The notes under the pieces are model-generated. The model worked only from the letters and a program-made list of their open reading frames with translations, was not told the DNA's origin and made no database searches. A DNA stretch of 64,000 bases, taken from the NCBI GenBank assembly GCA_002335605.1, contig BEDY01000002.1:620001-684000 (forward strand), given 5' to 3'. This document shows, piece by piece, positions 34,888 through 47,727 of this stretch. Position 1 is the first letter of the stretch. Each line of letters opens with the position of its first letter. Made by a program: the position numbers and the translations under genes. Source of the stretch: Prillingera fragicola. Lineage: Eukaryota; Basidiomycota; Tremellomycetes; Trichosporonales; Trichosporonaceae.

Positions 34888-35409
34888 TCAGACCAACCGC
34901 TTCTCTCCCGCCGCCCACGCAAATCGGCCGCTCTGGTCAGCAGGGAGATTGGCGAGCACGTTGCTTGTTGATGCTCCGGCAGCAGAAGAACCGGTACTTG
35001 AAGTGGCTTCACCACGACGGGCCAGACGCTCCTCCTTGAGGCGAGCAAGCTCCGTGTGTAGGTCGTCCGAGGTACGAGGAGGTTTCTTGGGATCGAATCA
35101 GTTACCGCCAACATCACACAACCCAACCCAACTCACATGAGTTTCCTCGTAAGGCGGAAACCACACGTCCTTGTACTGCAAAATTAGCTCAAATACAACG
35201 GTTGCGCTTTGATACACACAGGCTTGACATGGTTCTCATACCTAACGTTGTCAGCAATGCCCAGTAACGCAAGTCCATGATCTTACCAGTCCGGGTCGCC
35301 AAAGTGGAGCATGGCGAAGAGTGGGACGAAAAGATACGTTGCGAACTTGAACACCTCAACTGAAGAATGTCAGCCCGTTATCACCTTCCTACTCACGATT
35401 TGCGCCCAT
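34888..35409 (-). CDS. PET100: Pet100, cytochrome c oxidase assembly factor
   Basis: Small mitochondrial inner-membrane protein that chaperones complex IV assembly. Five tiny exons splice to about 115 residues. The product begins MGANLEVFKFATYLFVPLFA, with one hydrophobic membrane span, then MLHFGDPDWYENHVKPY, VWFPPYEETHKPPRT and a charged helix DDLHTELARLKEERLARR. This order (MGG-N-EIFKF, FGDPEWY, PPRT, ELARLR) is characteristic of the family. The C-terminal 35 residues are Ser/Ala-rich and longer than in yeast. The first exon carries 13 coding bases only. It is head-to-head with SSL2, 192 bases apart. Confidence 0.88.
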
Positions 35410-35601
35410 GTTGGATAGATGTCTCGCAAGCCTCAAGCAAGTTACAAGAGCAACTCAAGGCCGCATTGAGTTGGTTCGGAGCAGGCAGGATCGGACATTT
35501 TGCTTCCGCGAATTGCCAAGTTTGCCACCGTCCCTCTATGTCTCGAGCTCGATACAGTCATCAATCTCACTCGCCACTCACGGTCTTTCTCACTCCTCGC
35601 C

Positions 35602-38282
35602 ATGTCGCGGTCACCATCACCGGCGTCGTCGTTAGACTTTATCGACTCGGATGCTTCGGCATCTGGGGACGAGTACGCCCCTGTGGCGTCGCGCCGCAAG
35701 GCCCCACCAAAGAAAAAGGTGGCGCTCAAGTCAGCTGGCAAGACAATGCTGAGGATCAACGTGAAGGCGCTGCAGCAACGCACTCGCGAGGCTGCGTTGC
35801 ATCCGGCGGAGGGACAGTTTGACGACGAAGAGGAAGGAGAAGATGAAGACGTACACTTCGAGTCCCTTGTTGGAAGGAGGGGAGTCGATCTCTCTGGTGA
35901 GGTCCTCAAGGGAGACCATGCGGCACGCCCACTGTGGATCGATGAAGCAGGCAATATGTAAGCGCTTTGGCTAAATGGACGTTAAACTAATTGGCTAGCA
36001 TCCTAGAAGCGTTTGCCCCTCTCGCATCAGCTGCACAAGACTTTCTAATCGCCATCGCGGAGCCGGTGTCGAGGCCATCACTCATGCACGAGTACCGCAT
36101 CACAAAGCCGTCGCTCCACGCCTCCATGTCCGTGGGTCTTGAAACCAATGACATTATCGAGGTACTCTCGCGTCTGTCCAAGATCCCCCTTCCAGCACGT
36201 CTTGTACACCGCATCCGCGACTGGACCTCGTCCTACGGCAAGATCAAGCTCGTATTGAAGCACAACCGCTATTTGCTTGAGTCGAGTGTACCCGAGTACC
36301 TCGAGCAGCTGCTCAAAGACGACGTGATCAAGACATGTCGCGTACATCGTGAGGAGGAGGAGGAAGGCGACGCCACGTTCGGCATCGAGCAGGCGAGTCG
36401 CCCGAAACGCGACTACCTCATCCCCGGCACAGAGGAGGCTCGTCGAGCCGAGCGTGGAGAGGCTGCGGAATCTGGAGACCGCGAGCGAGACGACGTCATT
36501 GGTGCCGTTATTGGTATTAATGAGACGGACGAGCTCGACGAGGACGACGCGGTTCAATCGTTTGAGGTGGCTGGCGACCGCATGGAGGAAGTCCGCCGGC
36601 GTTGCAAGGACATTGACCTGCCGGCTCTAGAGGAGTACGATTTCCGCAATGACAATCGCAATCCTGACCTCGACATTCAGCTCAAACCAATGACCGTCAT
36701 TCGGCCATATCAGGAAACCTCACTGTCAAAAATGTTTGGAAACGGTCGTGCCCGTTCAGGCATCATCGTCCTCCCCTGTGGTGCTGGAAAGACCCTGGTC
36801 GGCATCACAGCGGCGTGTACCATTCGCAAGAGTTGTCTTGTGCTGTGCACGTCGGCTGTGTCAGTGGCGCAGTGGAAGCAACAGTTCTTGCACTTTTCCA
36901 ATATTGGCGAACGGCAGATTTGTGCATTCACGCAAGGCGAGAAGGAGGTCTTCCAAGGCCCGGCTGGCGTGGTCATCTCGACCTACTCAATGATTGCCAA
37001 GACCGGTAAACGCGCGCATGATGCCGAGAAGGTCATGCAGTTCCTGCGCTCGCGCGAATGGGGATTCCTTTTGCTCGATGAAGTGCACGTCGTGCCCGCG
37101 GAAATGTTCCGCAAGTGCGTGAACGGGTTCAAGGTGCACGCCAAACTCGGTCTTACAGCCACTCTCGTTCGTGAGGATGACAAGATTACCGACCTGGGCT
37201 ATCTCATTGGTCCTAAACTGTACGAGGCCAATTGGATGGACCTTGCGAAGAACGGCCACATTGCAACCGTCCAGTGTGCCGAGGTGTGGTGTCCCATGAC
37301 GCCCGAGTTCTACCGCGAGTATTTGCGCAACCCCTCGCGCAAACGGATTCTGCTTCACGCCATGAATCCGAACAAGATTCAGGCTTGTCAGTTCCTGATC
37401 AACTACCACGAAAGCCGTGGTGACAAGGTCATTTGCTTCTCGGATAACGTGTACGCGCTCGAGGCGTACGCAACCAAGCTGGGCAAGGCCTTCATTCATG
37501 GAGGCACCCCAGAAGGTGAGCGACTGCATATTCTCAGTCGCTTCCAGCACGACCCTCAGCTCAACACCATCTTCCTCTCCAAGGTCGGCGACACCTCTAT
37601 CGACTTGCCAGAGGCCACCTGCCTCATCCAGATCTCCTCCCACTTCGGTTCGCGTCGCCAAGAGGCCCAAAGGTTGGGCCGCATTCTGCGTGCCAAGCGC
37701 CGTAACGACGAAGGATTCAATGCCTTTTTCTATTCACTGGTCTCTAAAGACACGGCCGAGATGTACTACTCGTCCAAGCGCCAGGGCTTCCTCATCGATC
37801 AAGGTTACGCTTTCAAGGTCATTACCGAGCTACACGGCATTGACAAGATGGAGGGTCTTGTCTTCCCTACGAAAGCTCAGCAAATTTCGTTATTAGAAGA
37901 GGTCCTCAACACAGGCAAGGATCAATGGGTGACCGCGGACCATTACATGCGCCTGAACAACGGCAAGCACATCAAGGGTGTGTCGCGCGCTCAACCACGG
38001 CTTGCCCCCCCAGCAGGCAGCGCAGCTCCGGCTCAGCGCTTTACTGCGCCACTAGAGCATCTATCAGGCGGACAGAACATGTCGTACCGGGAGCAGAACA
38101 AGAGTTACAAGTAAGTGCCCAACGGGTGGCCTCCACTAACTCATCGCAGCAAGGAGCTCAGTCGCGAGGAGCGCGCCAACAAAAAGCAGCGTGTCAACCA
38201 GAACACGGGAGGCGGATCGCACGCCGTGTTCCGTAAACGCCAGACGGAACTGGCTGCTGCGAAAAAGCGAATGGATGGGTAA
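35602..38282 (+). CDS. SSL2: TFIIH translocase Ssl2/XPB (Rad25)
   Basis: 3'-5' DNA translocase of TFIIH, acting in promoter opening and nucleotide excision repair. Three exons (introns of 41 bases near 35959 and 39 bases near 38111) give about 866 residues. An acidic N-terminus leads into the conserved [20 protein letters not shown] and [17 protein letters not shown] blocks. Helicase motifs: I CGAGKT, Ia [35 protein letters not shown] (with the XPB RED motif), [31 protein letters not shown] and [15 protein letters not shown]. The C-terminus ends in a basic stretch ([16 protein letters not shown]). The ATG at 35602 follows a CT-rich leader. All functional motifs are intact. Confidence 0.97.
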
Positions 38283-38577
38283 TGTGTGTTAGTCAACGCA
38301 ACGAGCGTGAGGCGGAAGGGACCACCTTGTATAGTAGAATCAAAATTCAAACATCAAACGAATAGAAAGGCATACAATACTAGCATAAGTGATGCAGAGT
38401 CGTCAAAGATTGTCACCAGGCATCATGGAACCATGCCAGCGCCGCCAAGCAATCATTAATCAATATCTCGCCTGACTCAGACGAAGCGCCATGCTCCGGT
38501 CTCCTGTTTGCTATCTTGATCTAGTACTGTATGCATTACAACAGGCAACGCCGCGCAATACGGCGGCACGTGTGTGT

Positions 38578-39367
38578 CTAGTTGTTCGTGGACGTCTGGT
38601 TTCCACAGTTGAGACACTAGGCCAGTCAGCAAAGTTTAGGAATCACAGGCAGGCAGTACAGATGGCCGCCATGACGACGAGCGAGTTGCTCCGCAGTTCT
38701 GGGCACGAAGCACTTCTGCAGCAAAGACTCACCTTGTAGAAGATTGTTGATCCTTCGTCAGCCGAACGGAGTTGCATCTCCTTGTAGGACAAGCCAATGT
38801 GTCCGCACTTCTCGCATTTCTCCATGGCCTGCGGCGTCAGCAAACTGGTTGAACATACATTTGAGGAAGACTCTGGGCGTGTATGTGGTGCAGAGGTAGT
38901 CTGGCAATTCTGACGTCCCACGCCGCCCACTACCAACACTTCTTTCAACAGGGCTACTCACAATTGGGTCACGACCCTTTGCTGCCTCATCTGCCTTCAT
39001 TGAGTTCTGCACCAGCTGCCTCTTGGCCTTGAGGGCGGAGGGGAATGCGTTTGGCGACGAATAGGTCTTAGTTGCGAGATTCTCGTAGGCTGTGTCTTGT
39101 CAGCTGCCATCCTCAGACTATTTCAATGTTAATGTCCACCCATGTATCAGCCGCACCAAGCAATCTGCAGCTGGAATACGAGGTGAAGATCCGGTATGGT
39201 AAGCAAAACTACGCACAAGATGCTGGCTCTTTCCTTCCACACTGGTGGCACTCAATCTCGTCCTGGTCGTCGCGGGGCAGGTCGAGAAGTGTTCCGCATG
39301 CTGGGCAGAAGAGAAGAGCCCCAATGCGCTTAGCACGGGATGCGGGTGCGACGGCTGAAGGGGCCAT
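38578..39367 (-). CDS. RPA12: RNA polymerase I subunit Rpa12 (A12.2)
   Basis: Small Pol I subunit that combines Rpb9-like and TFIIS-like zinc ribbons and supports RNA cleavage. Exons splice to about 135 residues. N-terminal ribbon: [20 protein letters not shown] with a second pair in [10 protein letters not shown]-terminal TFIIS-type ribbon: [18 protein letters not shown], then [14 protein letters not shown] and [11 protein letters not shown] at the end. The acidic SADEGST loop is the catalytic-type hairpin of this family. Four exons; the third intron at about 38710-38588 is longer than usual and ends at GGCCTAG. The stop TAG is at 38578-38580. It converges on SSL2, 295 bases away. Confidence 0.92.
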
Positions 39368-39666
39368 GGTTGCTGGATGGACCGAGTGAGGGTGATGTTC
39401 GTCACAACATTAGTGGTGGCGGCCACAAAATCTTGGATGAAGGTGGAGGTTAGGTGGGTGACGTGTATAAAGTTTCCCGGTGGAGGTAGTCCACCTGCTC
39501 TCGCACAATTGCACAACTTGTGTTTGTTTCACCAGCCCTAATGCCGCTACACTTGGGTGCTATGCATTTATGTTCTTCCTGATCTCCAGACATCATAAGC
39601 ACCGGATTGCCTTGAGAAATATCACATGTGAAATGCAAGAACCTATGACACGAAGATCACAACCGA

Positions 39667-41371
39667 CTATTCCGTCTTCGGCTGTCCGATGTAGATCATG
39701 AATGCAAAGAAAGCAGCACCGGCAGCAAGGAGAGTAAGACTTCCACGGATCAACTTGTCGCCAATGTTGGTCTGCGGGTCGGGTGAGCCCTTGGCGTCGC
39801 GGCAGGCCTCCTCCAGCTCACGACCGAGGGTGGCAGAGCTGAATTGATCCCGAACACGCTTCTTGGCCACAGTGGACACCCGTTTGCGATCCTCGTCGGA
39901 GAGATTGACAAGAGCAGCAAGAGCCGGAGCCCACTCGCTGGCATTAGGACCGCGAAGATAGCCCGTGGCTGTGCTGTCCCCAGAGTCAAAGTCGACCACA
40001 GTCTCGGTCGGCCCCCCCCGGTTGCACGCGACGACAGGTAGACCACATGCCATGGCCTCAATAGGAACGATACCGAAATGCTCATTCTGAGGAGTATAGA
40101 GCAGTGCAAGAGTGTTTGGTGCGAGCAGAAGGGCAGAGCGCTGGGCCGTGGAGAAGTTGAGAATGAAGACGACGTCAACGTCGCTGGGCGGGGGATGGAC
40201 ACTTGCCGATGTCAGGACATCGTATGCCAGGCCATACTGATCGCAGAGAGACCTGAGAGCCGCAAGAGTGCGAACATTATCGGGCTGCTGGTCATCAAAT
40301 CCGCCTCCGACAACGAGCCGAAGCTCCGTGGCCACAGATGAAGGCACCAGCCCGCCTTGCTTGACCTTGGCAAAGGCCTCGATAGCAAGGGCCACGTTCT
40401 TCTTGGCCTCAAAGCGGTTGAATGAAACCAGGGTGGGACGATTCCTGATACTTTAACGACTAGTAACTAGGAAAGCAGAACTCACCAGGTAACAAGGTCC
40501 ACACCATCCTGAGTGCTTGCCTTGCCTTTGCCCTTGCTCTTGCGTTGGTAGGCGTCCACATCGATAGCTGGATAAACGACGCGAGGAGGGCGCTGGGCAA
40601 GATTTGAGAAAGCAGCAGCGTATACGCGAGATGAAAACTTGGAGTTTGCCAGAATCACATCAGATTGCCCTACGCTTATTAGCTATCGCGTTCATCGTGG
40701 AACACCCACCAGTGGTCCACTCCTCGAGTGCGTCGATCGGCCAGCGATACACGCGTTTGAGAAGACTCGCATGACGCGACAGAGTAACAGGGCTTGTGGC
40801 TGAAGACTGAGAAATCTCCCATCCACCACTAAGGAGCTTGTCCGGGAAGTGGCAGTAGAAGACGACCGGAGTGCTGGTGAGGAGTCGCAGGAATGGCACG
40901 CACACGGACTGCTGATCGACCACGAAGACGTCAAACTTGCCAAGTGGAGCAAGAGGATTGAAGAGTGAAGCTGGCGGAGGAATGATCTGCGAAAACCATA
41001 GGAGGAACGATAGCGCGATCGAACGGAGGATGGAGAAGACGATGGTCATGGGCATCTTGGGATGCAGGCTGCGGGGCAGCGACGAACCGAGCACATGAAC
41101 AGGCAGAGTTCCTGACAATGAGCTGTGATACTTGAAGAACGTCTCTGAACTCACCATTGCGAGTCTCCTCAAAGCAACGAGCTGGATCATGACGCGATGT
41201 GAACATGACCACTTCATGGCCCAGATTCTTGAGCGCGACAGCAGCGTCAACGACGAGACGCTCGGCCCCACCTACATATCAGCTCAACAGCACTAATTGA
41301 GACGTACCGATGCCCAAGTCTGGGTGCACAAAGCCAATGCGGAGCTTGCTCGCGGCTGCGAGGTCTGTCAT
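39667..41371 (-). CDS. ALG2: Alg2, alpha-1,3/1,6-mannosyltransferase of N-glycan synthesis
   Basis: Adds the second and third mannoses to the dolichol-linked oligosaccharide on the cytosolic ER face. Five exons give about 514 residues of the GT4 type. Landmarks: [20 protein letters not shown] at the N-terminus; a hydrophobic stretch [29 protein letters not shown]...[31 protein letters not shown]; and the EX7E donor-site motif [19 protein letters not shown] followed by [11 protein letters not shown]-terminal hydrophobic segment ([18 protein letters not shown]) provides a membrane anchor. The first intron interrupts GIG|GAER, exactly at the sugar-nucleotide-binding glycines, and preserves frame. 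Confidence 0.95.
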
Positions 41372-41474
41372 GGTGGACTGGGTGACAACAACAAGTCCGC
41401 TTTCGCGGCAATTCTAATCTGCTTACACGTCGTCGATAACAATTTGTATTACTGCGGTTACAGGCCTAATATCA

Positions 41475-41504
41475 GTGTTGTAATGTGTTGTAATGTGTTG
41501 TAAT
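41475..41504. repeat. Three tandem 10-base units (GTGTTGTAAT)
   Basis: Three perfect copies of GTGTTGTAAT sit between the ALG2 start and the FCY1 stop. The array is short and may be simple slippage; it could also lie in the FCY1 3' untranslated region. Confidence 0.85.
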
Positions 41505-41545
41505 GCATCTATGTGCTCTAATGTAGCTCGCTGTGAACGACCAGC

Positions 41546-42169
41546 CTATGCAGTGACCTCACCAATGTCCTCATTCCAAATCTTCTGGCCAACCTCTGAC
41601 GCGATCCAGTCACCCATCATCTTTGTGATACTGCTATCCTTCAGGTTGACAACTTCAACGCCTCGAGAGACAAGGAGGTCTTCACCACCAACTTTGAGTC
41701 CTTGTCAGTTTCAGTCACATATCGCCCACTACTACTTACCAAAGTTGTCGTTCTCAGCCAAGACGACTGTAGGCACCTTGTAAAGGAGACAGGCCCCCGT
41801 GCACATAAGGCAAGGAGAAAGAGTCGTAAACATGGCACACTCACGCAGGACGCCCTCCGAGACGCGGCCCAGCTTCTCAAGAGCATCCATCTCCCCGTGC
41901 ATAGTGTTGCTATTCTCCTGCACCCGCTGGTTGTGACCCTTGGCAAGGACCTTGCCAGTGGGCAGATGCACTATGCACGCACTGATCTTGTCAGAACTTT
42001 TTGGTGTCCCGGAGTTATCTCGGCCCAGCCCGGCTCACCCGATAGGAATTCCACCCTCGCTGAGCGACTTGAGAGCCTGCTCTTCGGCGCTGAAAAGGTC
42101 AGCCTTGTGCACAGGTTGCAGTGCGTACATCTTCATAAACTCTGGGTACTGTTCCTTTGTGACGGCCAT
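41546..42169 (-). CDS. FCY1: Cytosine deaminase (Fcy1 family)
   Basis: Zinc-dependent conversion of cytosine to uracil in the pyrimidine salvage pathway; the enzyme that activates 5-fluorocytosine. Three exons give about 160 residues, like yeast Fcy1. The zinc site is complete: the His-x-Glu motif in TMHGEMDALEKLGRV and the Cys pair in TTLSPCLMCTGACLLY. Flanking LPTGKVLAKGHNQRVQ and VLAENDNFGK, and the C-terminal DWIASEVGQKIWNEDIGE, match the family. The N-terminus is MAVTKEQYPEFMKMYALQPV. The first intron (donor GTGAGC, acceptor GATCAG) joins GGIPIG to ACIVH. It is divergent from MON2, with 247 bases between start codons. Confidence 0.95.
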
Positions 42170-42416
42170 GGCGTAGGTGGGTAGATTTGTTGACGCCGAA
42201 ATCTTCATTGATTTTGCTTCGGCATGGTCGGCGAGCTACGCCAGCACTCGAACCCTGAAACACGATGTCGCCGTCTATGTGCAACGTCACGGTTACTTGA
42301 GTTGTTATTGCACTCCCACCACAACTCACGGACCCCAGCAAGTCACAGCCCATCGCGGCCATGGTGTGTACTGATCTCTTGAGACTTTATCAGCAGCTGA
42401 CAGATGTCTCTTCCTC

Positions 42417-45400
42417 ATGCGTCGCTCCATCACATCGACCATTCTTGCAACGCTCACTCGCCCCGCCACCCAGGACCACAATCTCCTCGTATCGGAGCTT
42501 CAGTCTCTCATCGTAGAGAGCAAGCGCCGGCATCCAGAGGTAAAGGATGTGAGTGCGGGTACTTTAAAATAATCACTGACGACAGGCGAGCGAGGCCGCT
42601 CTCGAGATACTGCGCAATGGACCGCAGCCTAGGGAGGACTTGGCAGGTGAGTTTAGCGCATCACATATGGTAGTGGATGGCGTTGACGGACAAAGCGCGG
42701 GCAGATACCTTGCTGGCACCAGTAACGCTCGGCTGCAAGACGAAGAATGCCAAGATTGTGGGAATAAGCATCGCTGCTCTGCAGCGACTGGTAGCCCTCG
42801 GTGGCGTGCCCCTTGCGTCGCTGCCAGATGTGCTGGTCACCCTGGGAAGTGTCTCCGGGCAGGCAGTCGACATTCAGCTCAAGATTCTTCAAACCCTTCT
42901 GTCCATTTTGACGTACTGCAAGGACATGCACGGTGATGTCCTGGGCACTGCACTTCTGTTATGCTTCAAGCTCCAGGACTCACGCGTTAGCGTCGTGTCA
43001 TCAACAGCAGCGGCAACACTTCGACAAGCTATCATGGTCGTCTTTGACCGTGTCGCCGTCGATGATGATGCCAGTCTTAGCCTCACTCTGCCCACCGATC
43101 CTCCCACCGAACTCCAGGTCACCCCTTCGGCCATGGACGCATACCTCATCCTCGCCGATCTCTGCCTCTTGACATCCAACTCCCCATCCGCGTCCGGTCT
43201 CAGCTTGTGGAGCCCTGCGGAGAAGGAAAAGCCCCGGATGCTAAAGCTCTCTGCACTTCAACGTACCTTTGGGCTGGAGCTCATCGAGTCGATTCTTAGC
43301 GGCTATGAGGGTGTGGTCAAGAAACACCCCGAGCTCCTTCACCTCCTTCGCCACTCTCTCCATCCTCTCATCATTCGTCTGCAGGGAGAAAAGCCCAGTT
43401 TTCCAGTCGCTCTGCGGTTATGCCGCATCATCTACGTTCTTGTACGCTCGTATGCCGACCAGCTTCCTAGCGAAGTGGAGACCTATCTGTTGTCCCTTAT
43501 TCGCATGGGCGTCGGCGATGACGATGACAAGAAGGAGCACAAGAAAGACCACAAGAAAGAAACTGTTGTGCCATGGCTTCACATACTGGCACTTGAGATT
43601 CTGCGGGGTATTTCTGGCGACCCCGCCCTCCTTCGCGCTATTTGGACCCAGTACGACAAGGCAGATGGAACCAAACTCTTTGCCAAGCTTGTCGGGGCGC
43701 TCGGACGGCTCGTCAACGAAAAACCAGCGCTGCTTGGTGTTGGCACACAAATGCATGGTCTCGGAGTACCCGCCAATTCTTCGAGCGACCACGTCAATGC
43801 GGGATACTTTGACATGGGCGTTGGGTTAGTAGCATCTGCTGCCAGTGTCGGTGTATCGACGGTCAGCGCCATGATGTCGTCCACTGGTGGGGGTTTAGGA
43901 CCTCAAAGCACTGTCAAGCAACGCCTCATTGAGCAACACGACAAGGCAGAGGCTCCTCCTGTTCCAGAAACATACCCGTACCTTCTGGCTGTCCAATCAC
44001 TAGACGCCATCGCCGAGAGCATTTTCACTGCGGCTTCCAGTGCCGGTACACAAGATGCGGCCAAGGGCATGGCAGAATCAGCCTGGCCTGCCCTGCTGGC
44101 CGCCCTGTCGTATTGCATTGCAACCGATCTATCCGATGCTCTGTTCGCTGATGTTCTCACTGCCCTGCAGAACTTTACTGTGGCATGTGGACTGCTGAAT
44201 CTCTCGACCCCGCGAGACGCCTTTCTCAACACGTTGGCTCGCTACGCCGTTCCACCCCCCGTGGTATCGGCCATGCAGAGCTACTCTGAGCCTACCTCCA
44301 GCCAGAAGAGCAGCGGTGGACTGAGCGCAGAAGGTTTAGGCGCCGCCCTGGGCGTTGGTGGGCCTCAAGGACCACCCAGCCTCTCAGAACGTAATCTTGC
44401 CTGCTTGCGTAGTCTCATCAGTGTTGCTCAAATGCTGGCGAGCAGTCTTGGTCCAGGTTGGCATGACGTACTCGAAACTCTGCAAAACGCCAACTATCTG
44501 CTCTCCTCCAACCTGCGGAAGCCTGCACCTCGTCGATTGGGTTCCGGCCAGCGTGAGCTATCCACACCTACCAGCGGCTCTGGCCGTTCATCTGGCGAGT
44601 TTCAAGGGCCACGCCCAGATGCTCTGCTGGATCTGGACTCGGAGAGTATCCAGATGGCGGTCAACGCCCTGTTCGATCGTTCGCGCGACTTTGACGACGA
44701 CGCATTCAAGGTCTTCATCAATGCGCTGTGCCGTCTGTCGGCGGAAATGATTGGCATGGACACGGAGCCGGAAGCGCGTAATGATGCTCAGTCTCCAACG
44801 CACCTGAAAAGTCCTGATTCTGGTCGGCGCCGCACGAGTGGCATCACCGTGTCGAACAGTGTCAAATCAGGCGAGCGCTCTTTTGGTCTCTCAAAGTTGA
44901 GAACAGTGTCTGTACTCAACCTCCAGCGCCTTGTCACTCGGGACCCGAGCATTGGGTGGACCGCTGTGACCCAGAATCTTCTCTCTGTTGCGCGCCACAC
45001 CACTGCCCCATCCGTCATTCGCATTCAGGCTAGCGAAACCTTGTCCGAGCTGGCACTCGCTGCACTCCGCACATCTCAGGAGCCTCGTGTGCAGCATCAG
45101 GTTTTCGATGTGCTTGTGCGTCTGGTAGACGTTCAGCCTGTCAGCTCAACAGTTGCCACCGACTACGATGTACGAGCCGCTGGATACCAAACTCTCAACC
45201 AGATTCTAGAGTCATCCGGCCATTCGCTGGTCGTTGGCTGGTCAACCATCTTTGGTATGCTCAACAGTGTGTGTAAGAAGCCAGAACGACCAGAAAATGC
45301 GGTATCTACTGCTGCGTACCGTGGCGACGCCAACCTGGTCCGCATCGCCTTTCCCTCTCTTACCCTCATCTGCACCGACTTTCTCTCCTCCCTCGATGCC

Positions 45401-47501
45401 GCCGCCATGCGCGAGTGCATTGCCTGCCTCGGCTGCTTTGGCCGGCAACAAGACGACGTCAACATCACTCTTGCCGCTATTGGGTTGCTGTGGACCGTTT
45501 CGGATGCGGTCCAGGGCGATTCAAAAGACTTGTGGCTATACCTCCTTACAGAAGTGCTGGAGCTTGCCCGTGATCCACGCCTCGAAGTGCGCTCCGGCGC
45601 CATGACCACTCTCTTTCGCTGCATTGAGCTGTACGGATCGGGCTTGTCGGCGGAATTGTGGGAGGATGTCTTCTGGAAAGTCGTCTTTCCACTTTTGGAG
45701 AACATGCGCGGGGACGAATCGCAGGTACTTGCACTCACCTGTGTTGGAACCATCTTTGGCTCGTTCGTGCCACAGATCTCTGCTTTGCCATCTTCCACCA
45801 AAGTCTTCTCCACTCTTTTGGCCCGCCTCCAGCGCTCGTTCATCTCCGAGCCCCGCAACTGTAGCACGGCTGCCCTCAAGGTCATGGAGCGGTTGCTAGC
45901 GGCTGTGGAGCGCGGCTCACCTATTTTGGACCCTACCTGGGACGCGTTCTGTGCAATGGGTGAGGCAATCCCCTCTGGTGAGCCGTACACGCAAGAGAAT
46001 CTTGTGGCACTTGTTCGCGTGGCTGGGCTTTTCACCGATCGCCTCGACTGGACGCCTGAACGAGTACGCGAACTGTCATCTATTCTTCGTTGCAGCATTG
46101 GATACTCGCGTTCGCCTGACTACCGCCCCGATGTCGACGTCATGCCACCCTTACAGCAAGCTGTCGCTGATCTTATCGCTCGCAGCAAGCATCTAGGGCC
46201 GTCACTGCTTCTGTCTGACCTCGCCGAGTACACCTCACTGGCGTACGTGGCGGCCGAAGGCAAACTCACCTACGTCGCTCTATCCAAATGGGCAATGCCC
46301 ACCCTTGCAGACGTTTTCGTTCGCAAAACAAAGGATGCGAACGCGTCTGCCAGGCTTTTCGAGGACGGAACGGTTGAGTCTGTTCTTGGTGCATACGCGC
46401 TCCCCATCAAGCTCAAGTATGATTGCCCTGCCCCATCCAAATACGGGGACGACCCTCCCCTCTGGCGCACCGCCATGACAATGTTTGTGCGCGTTCTCGA
46501 GCGTGTCATGCAGCAGCTCAATGGTATCAAGGGCGATGCGTACGACGCGGTCTGGGCCCAGGTTATGGACGTGTTTGCTGGCGTGCTCCTCGCGGATGAT
46601 GGGGCTGAGGGCAACACGGCCGCGGGTCCTGATGATGAGGCGTTCGTACTGCCAATTCTAGAGCGACTGCGAGCCGCCATTGTCCCTCGACTGGTGGACC
46701 CTCGTGTTCCCGATACTGTCGTTGCCCGGTATGCCGAGACGCTGCGCAAGGCAAGTGTGCTGTATCGCTACGACGTTGCCGCTAGTGGGGGTACCACAGC
46801 CCCTGTTGTCCCCGAGGCGCATGAGGACACTCGATACTGGGCGTTTGACCAGCTCGTGGCCAGCGCGAGCGCTTCCACGAAGGACAAGAAGTTGCATGCT
46901 GCTGCGGAGGAGAGGGCCAAGGACGATCAAGAGGGCGTTCAGCGGGTCGCTGCCCTCGTTGCACCATCCGTCCTCAGGCGCTTCGAGGAGACACTGCGGC
47001 AGTTCCTCGTTGATGCGCAAGTTCGAGGCATGATGCCATTGTCCAGGTGAGTGTTGCGCATAGTGCATCTTGCGTTTTCTTGGCTAACGAAGCAGGGTGC
47101 GCGAGGACGAGTTGATGTACGTTTTGCGGTACCTAGTCACCATGCGTTTGTGGCCGGGCACTGCCAATGAAAAGAACGACGACAGCTCCAAGGTGACGCC
47201 GTTAGCGGAGGCCGCTGCGGCATCTCCCTTCGCCCACCTTTTCCGGTACTATCCCCTTCTCCTCGAGCTCGCCTTCGCAAAGGCGGCGTTACCCAGTATG
47301 TGGATCCTACCCCAAGAGCAACGGCAACTATTCGGAAATCCGTTGGTCGGCGAGGACGAGGACAGCGAGGAGGATGTGCAAGCCAGTGGTGAGGCAGCAG
47401 ACGCGGGTGACGGAGCCGACCTTATCGAGGTTTCAGCCCGGGACCTGGCGCGCCGATGCCTAGAGCTCGTGGGGGACGAGCTTGGACTTCGGTCCATGTA
47501 A
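42417..47501 (+). CDS. MON2: Mon2, Golgi/endosome trafficking scaffold related to Sec7-type Arf GEFs
   Basis: Large HEAT-repeat-like peripheral membrane protein that works with Neo1/Dop1 in endosome-Golgi traffic. Four exons (introns of 37 bases near 42549, 42647-42695, and 47048-47096) give about 1,649 residues, the yeast length. The N-terminus has ELQSLIVESKRRHPEVKDAS and PVTLGCKTKNAKIVGISIAA, matching Mon2's dimerisation region. The 'VVSSTAAATLRQAIMVVFDR' block matches the region that Mon2 shares with BIG/Sec7 proteins. The second intron's acceptor was chosen as CAAAG at 42691-42695 because the nearer TAG at 42671 gives the wrong frame. A lysine/aspartate stretch (DDDDKKEHKKDHKKE) is a local insertion. 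The 5' ATG has an out-of-frame upstream ATG at 42404. Confidence 0.92.
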
Positions 47502-47727
47502 AGATATACAGCTTTAGAGCGCGTAGAAGGAAGTGGAACTGTATATGACACTGCATACTCTTGCCTTGGCTTTGCAACGCATCGCACATCGAGCTCTACT
47601 ACTATAGCACAACTGTCCGCCTACAACCTTTGCTGCGCACCATTCCCTGCGCACGTCTGGCGCTCTATACGGTTTATGGTACGAGCGGCGCGTTGATGGA
47701 GCGCGCTGGCTAGTCTATTTATCACTT

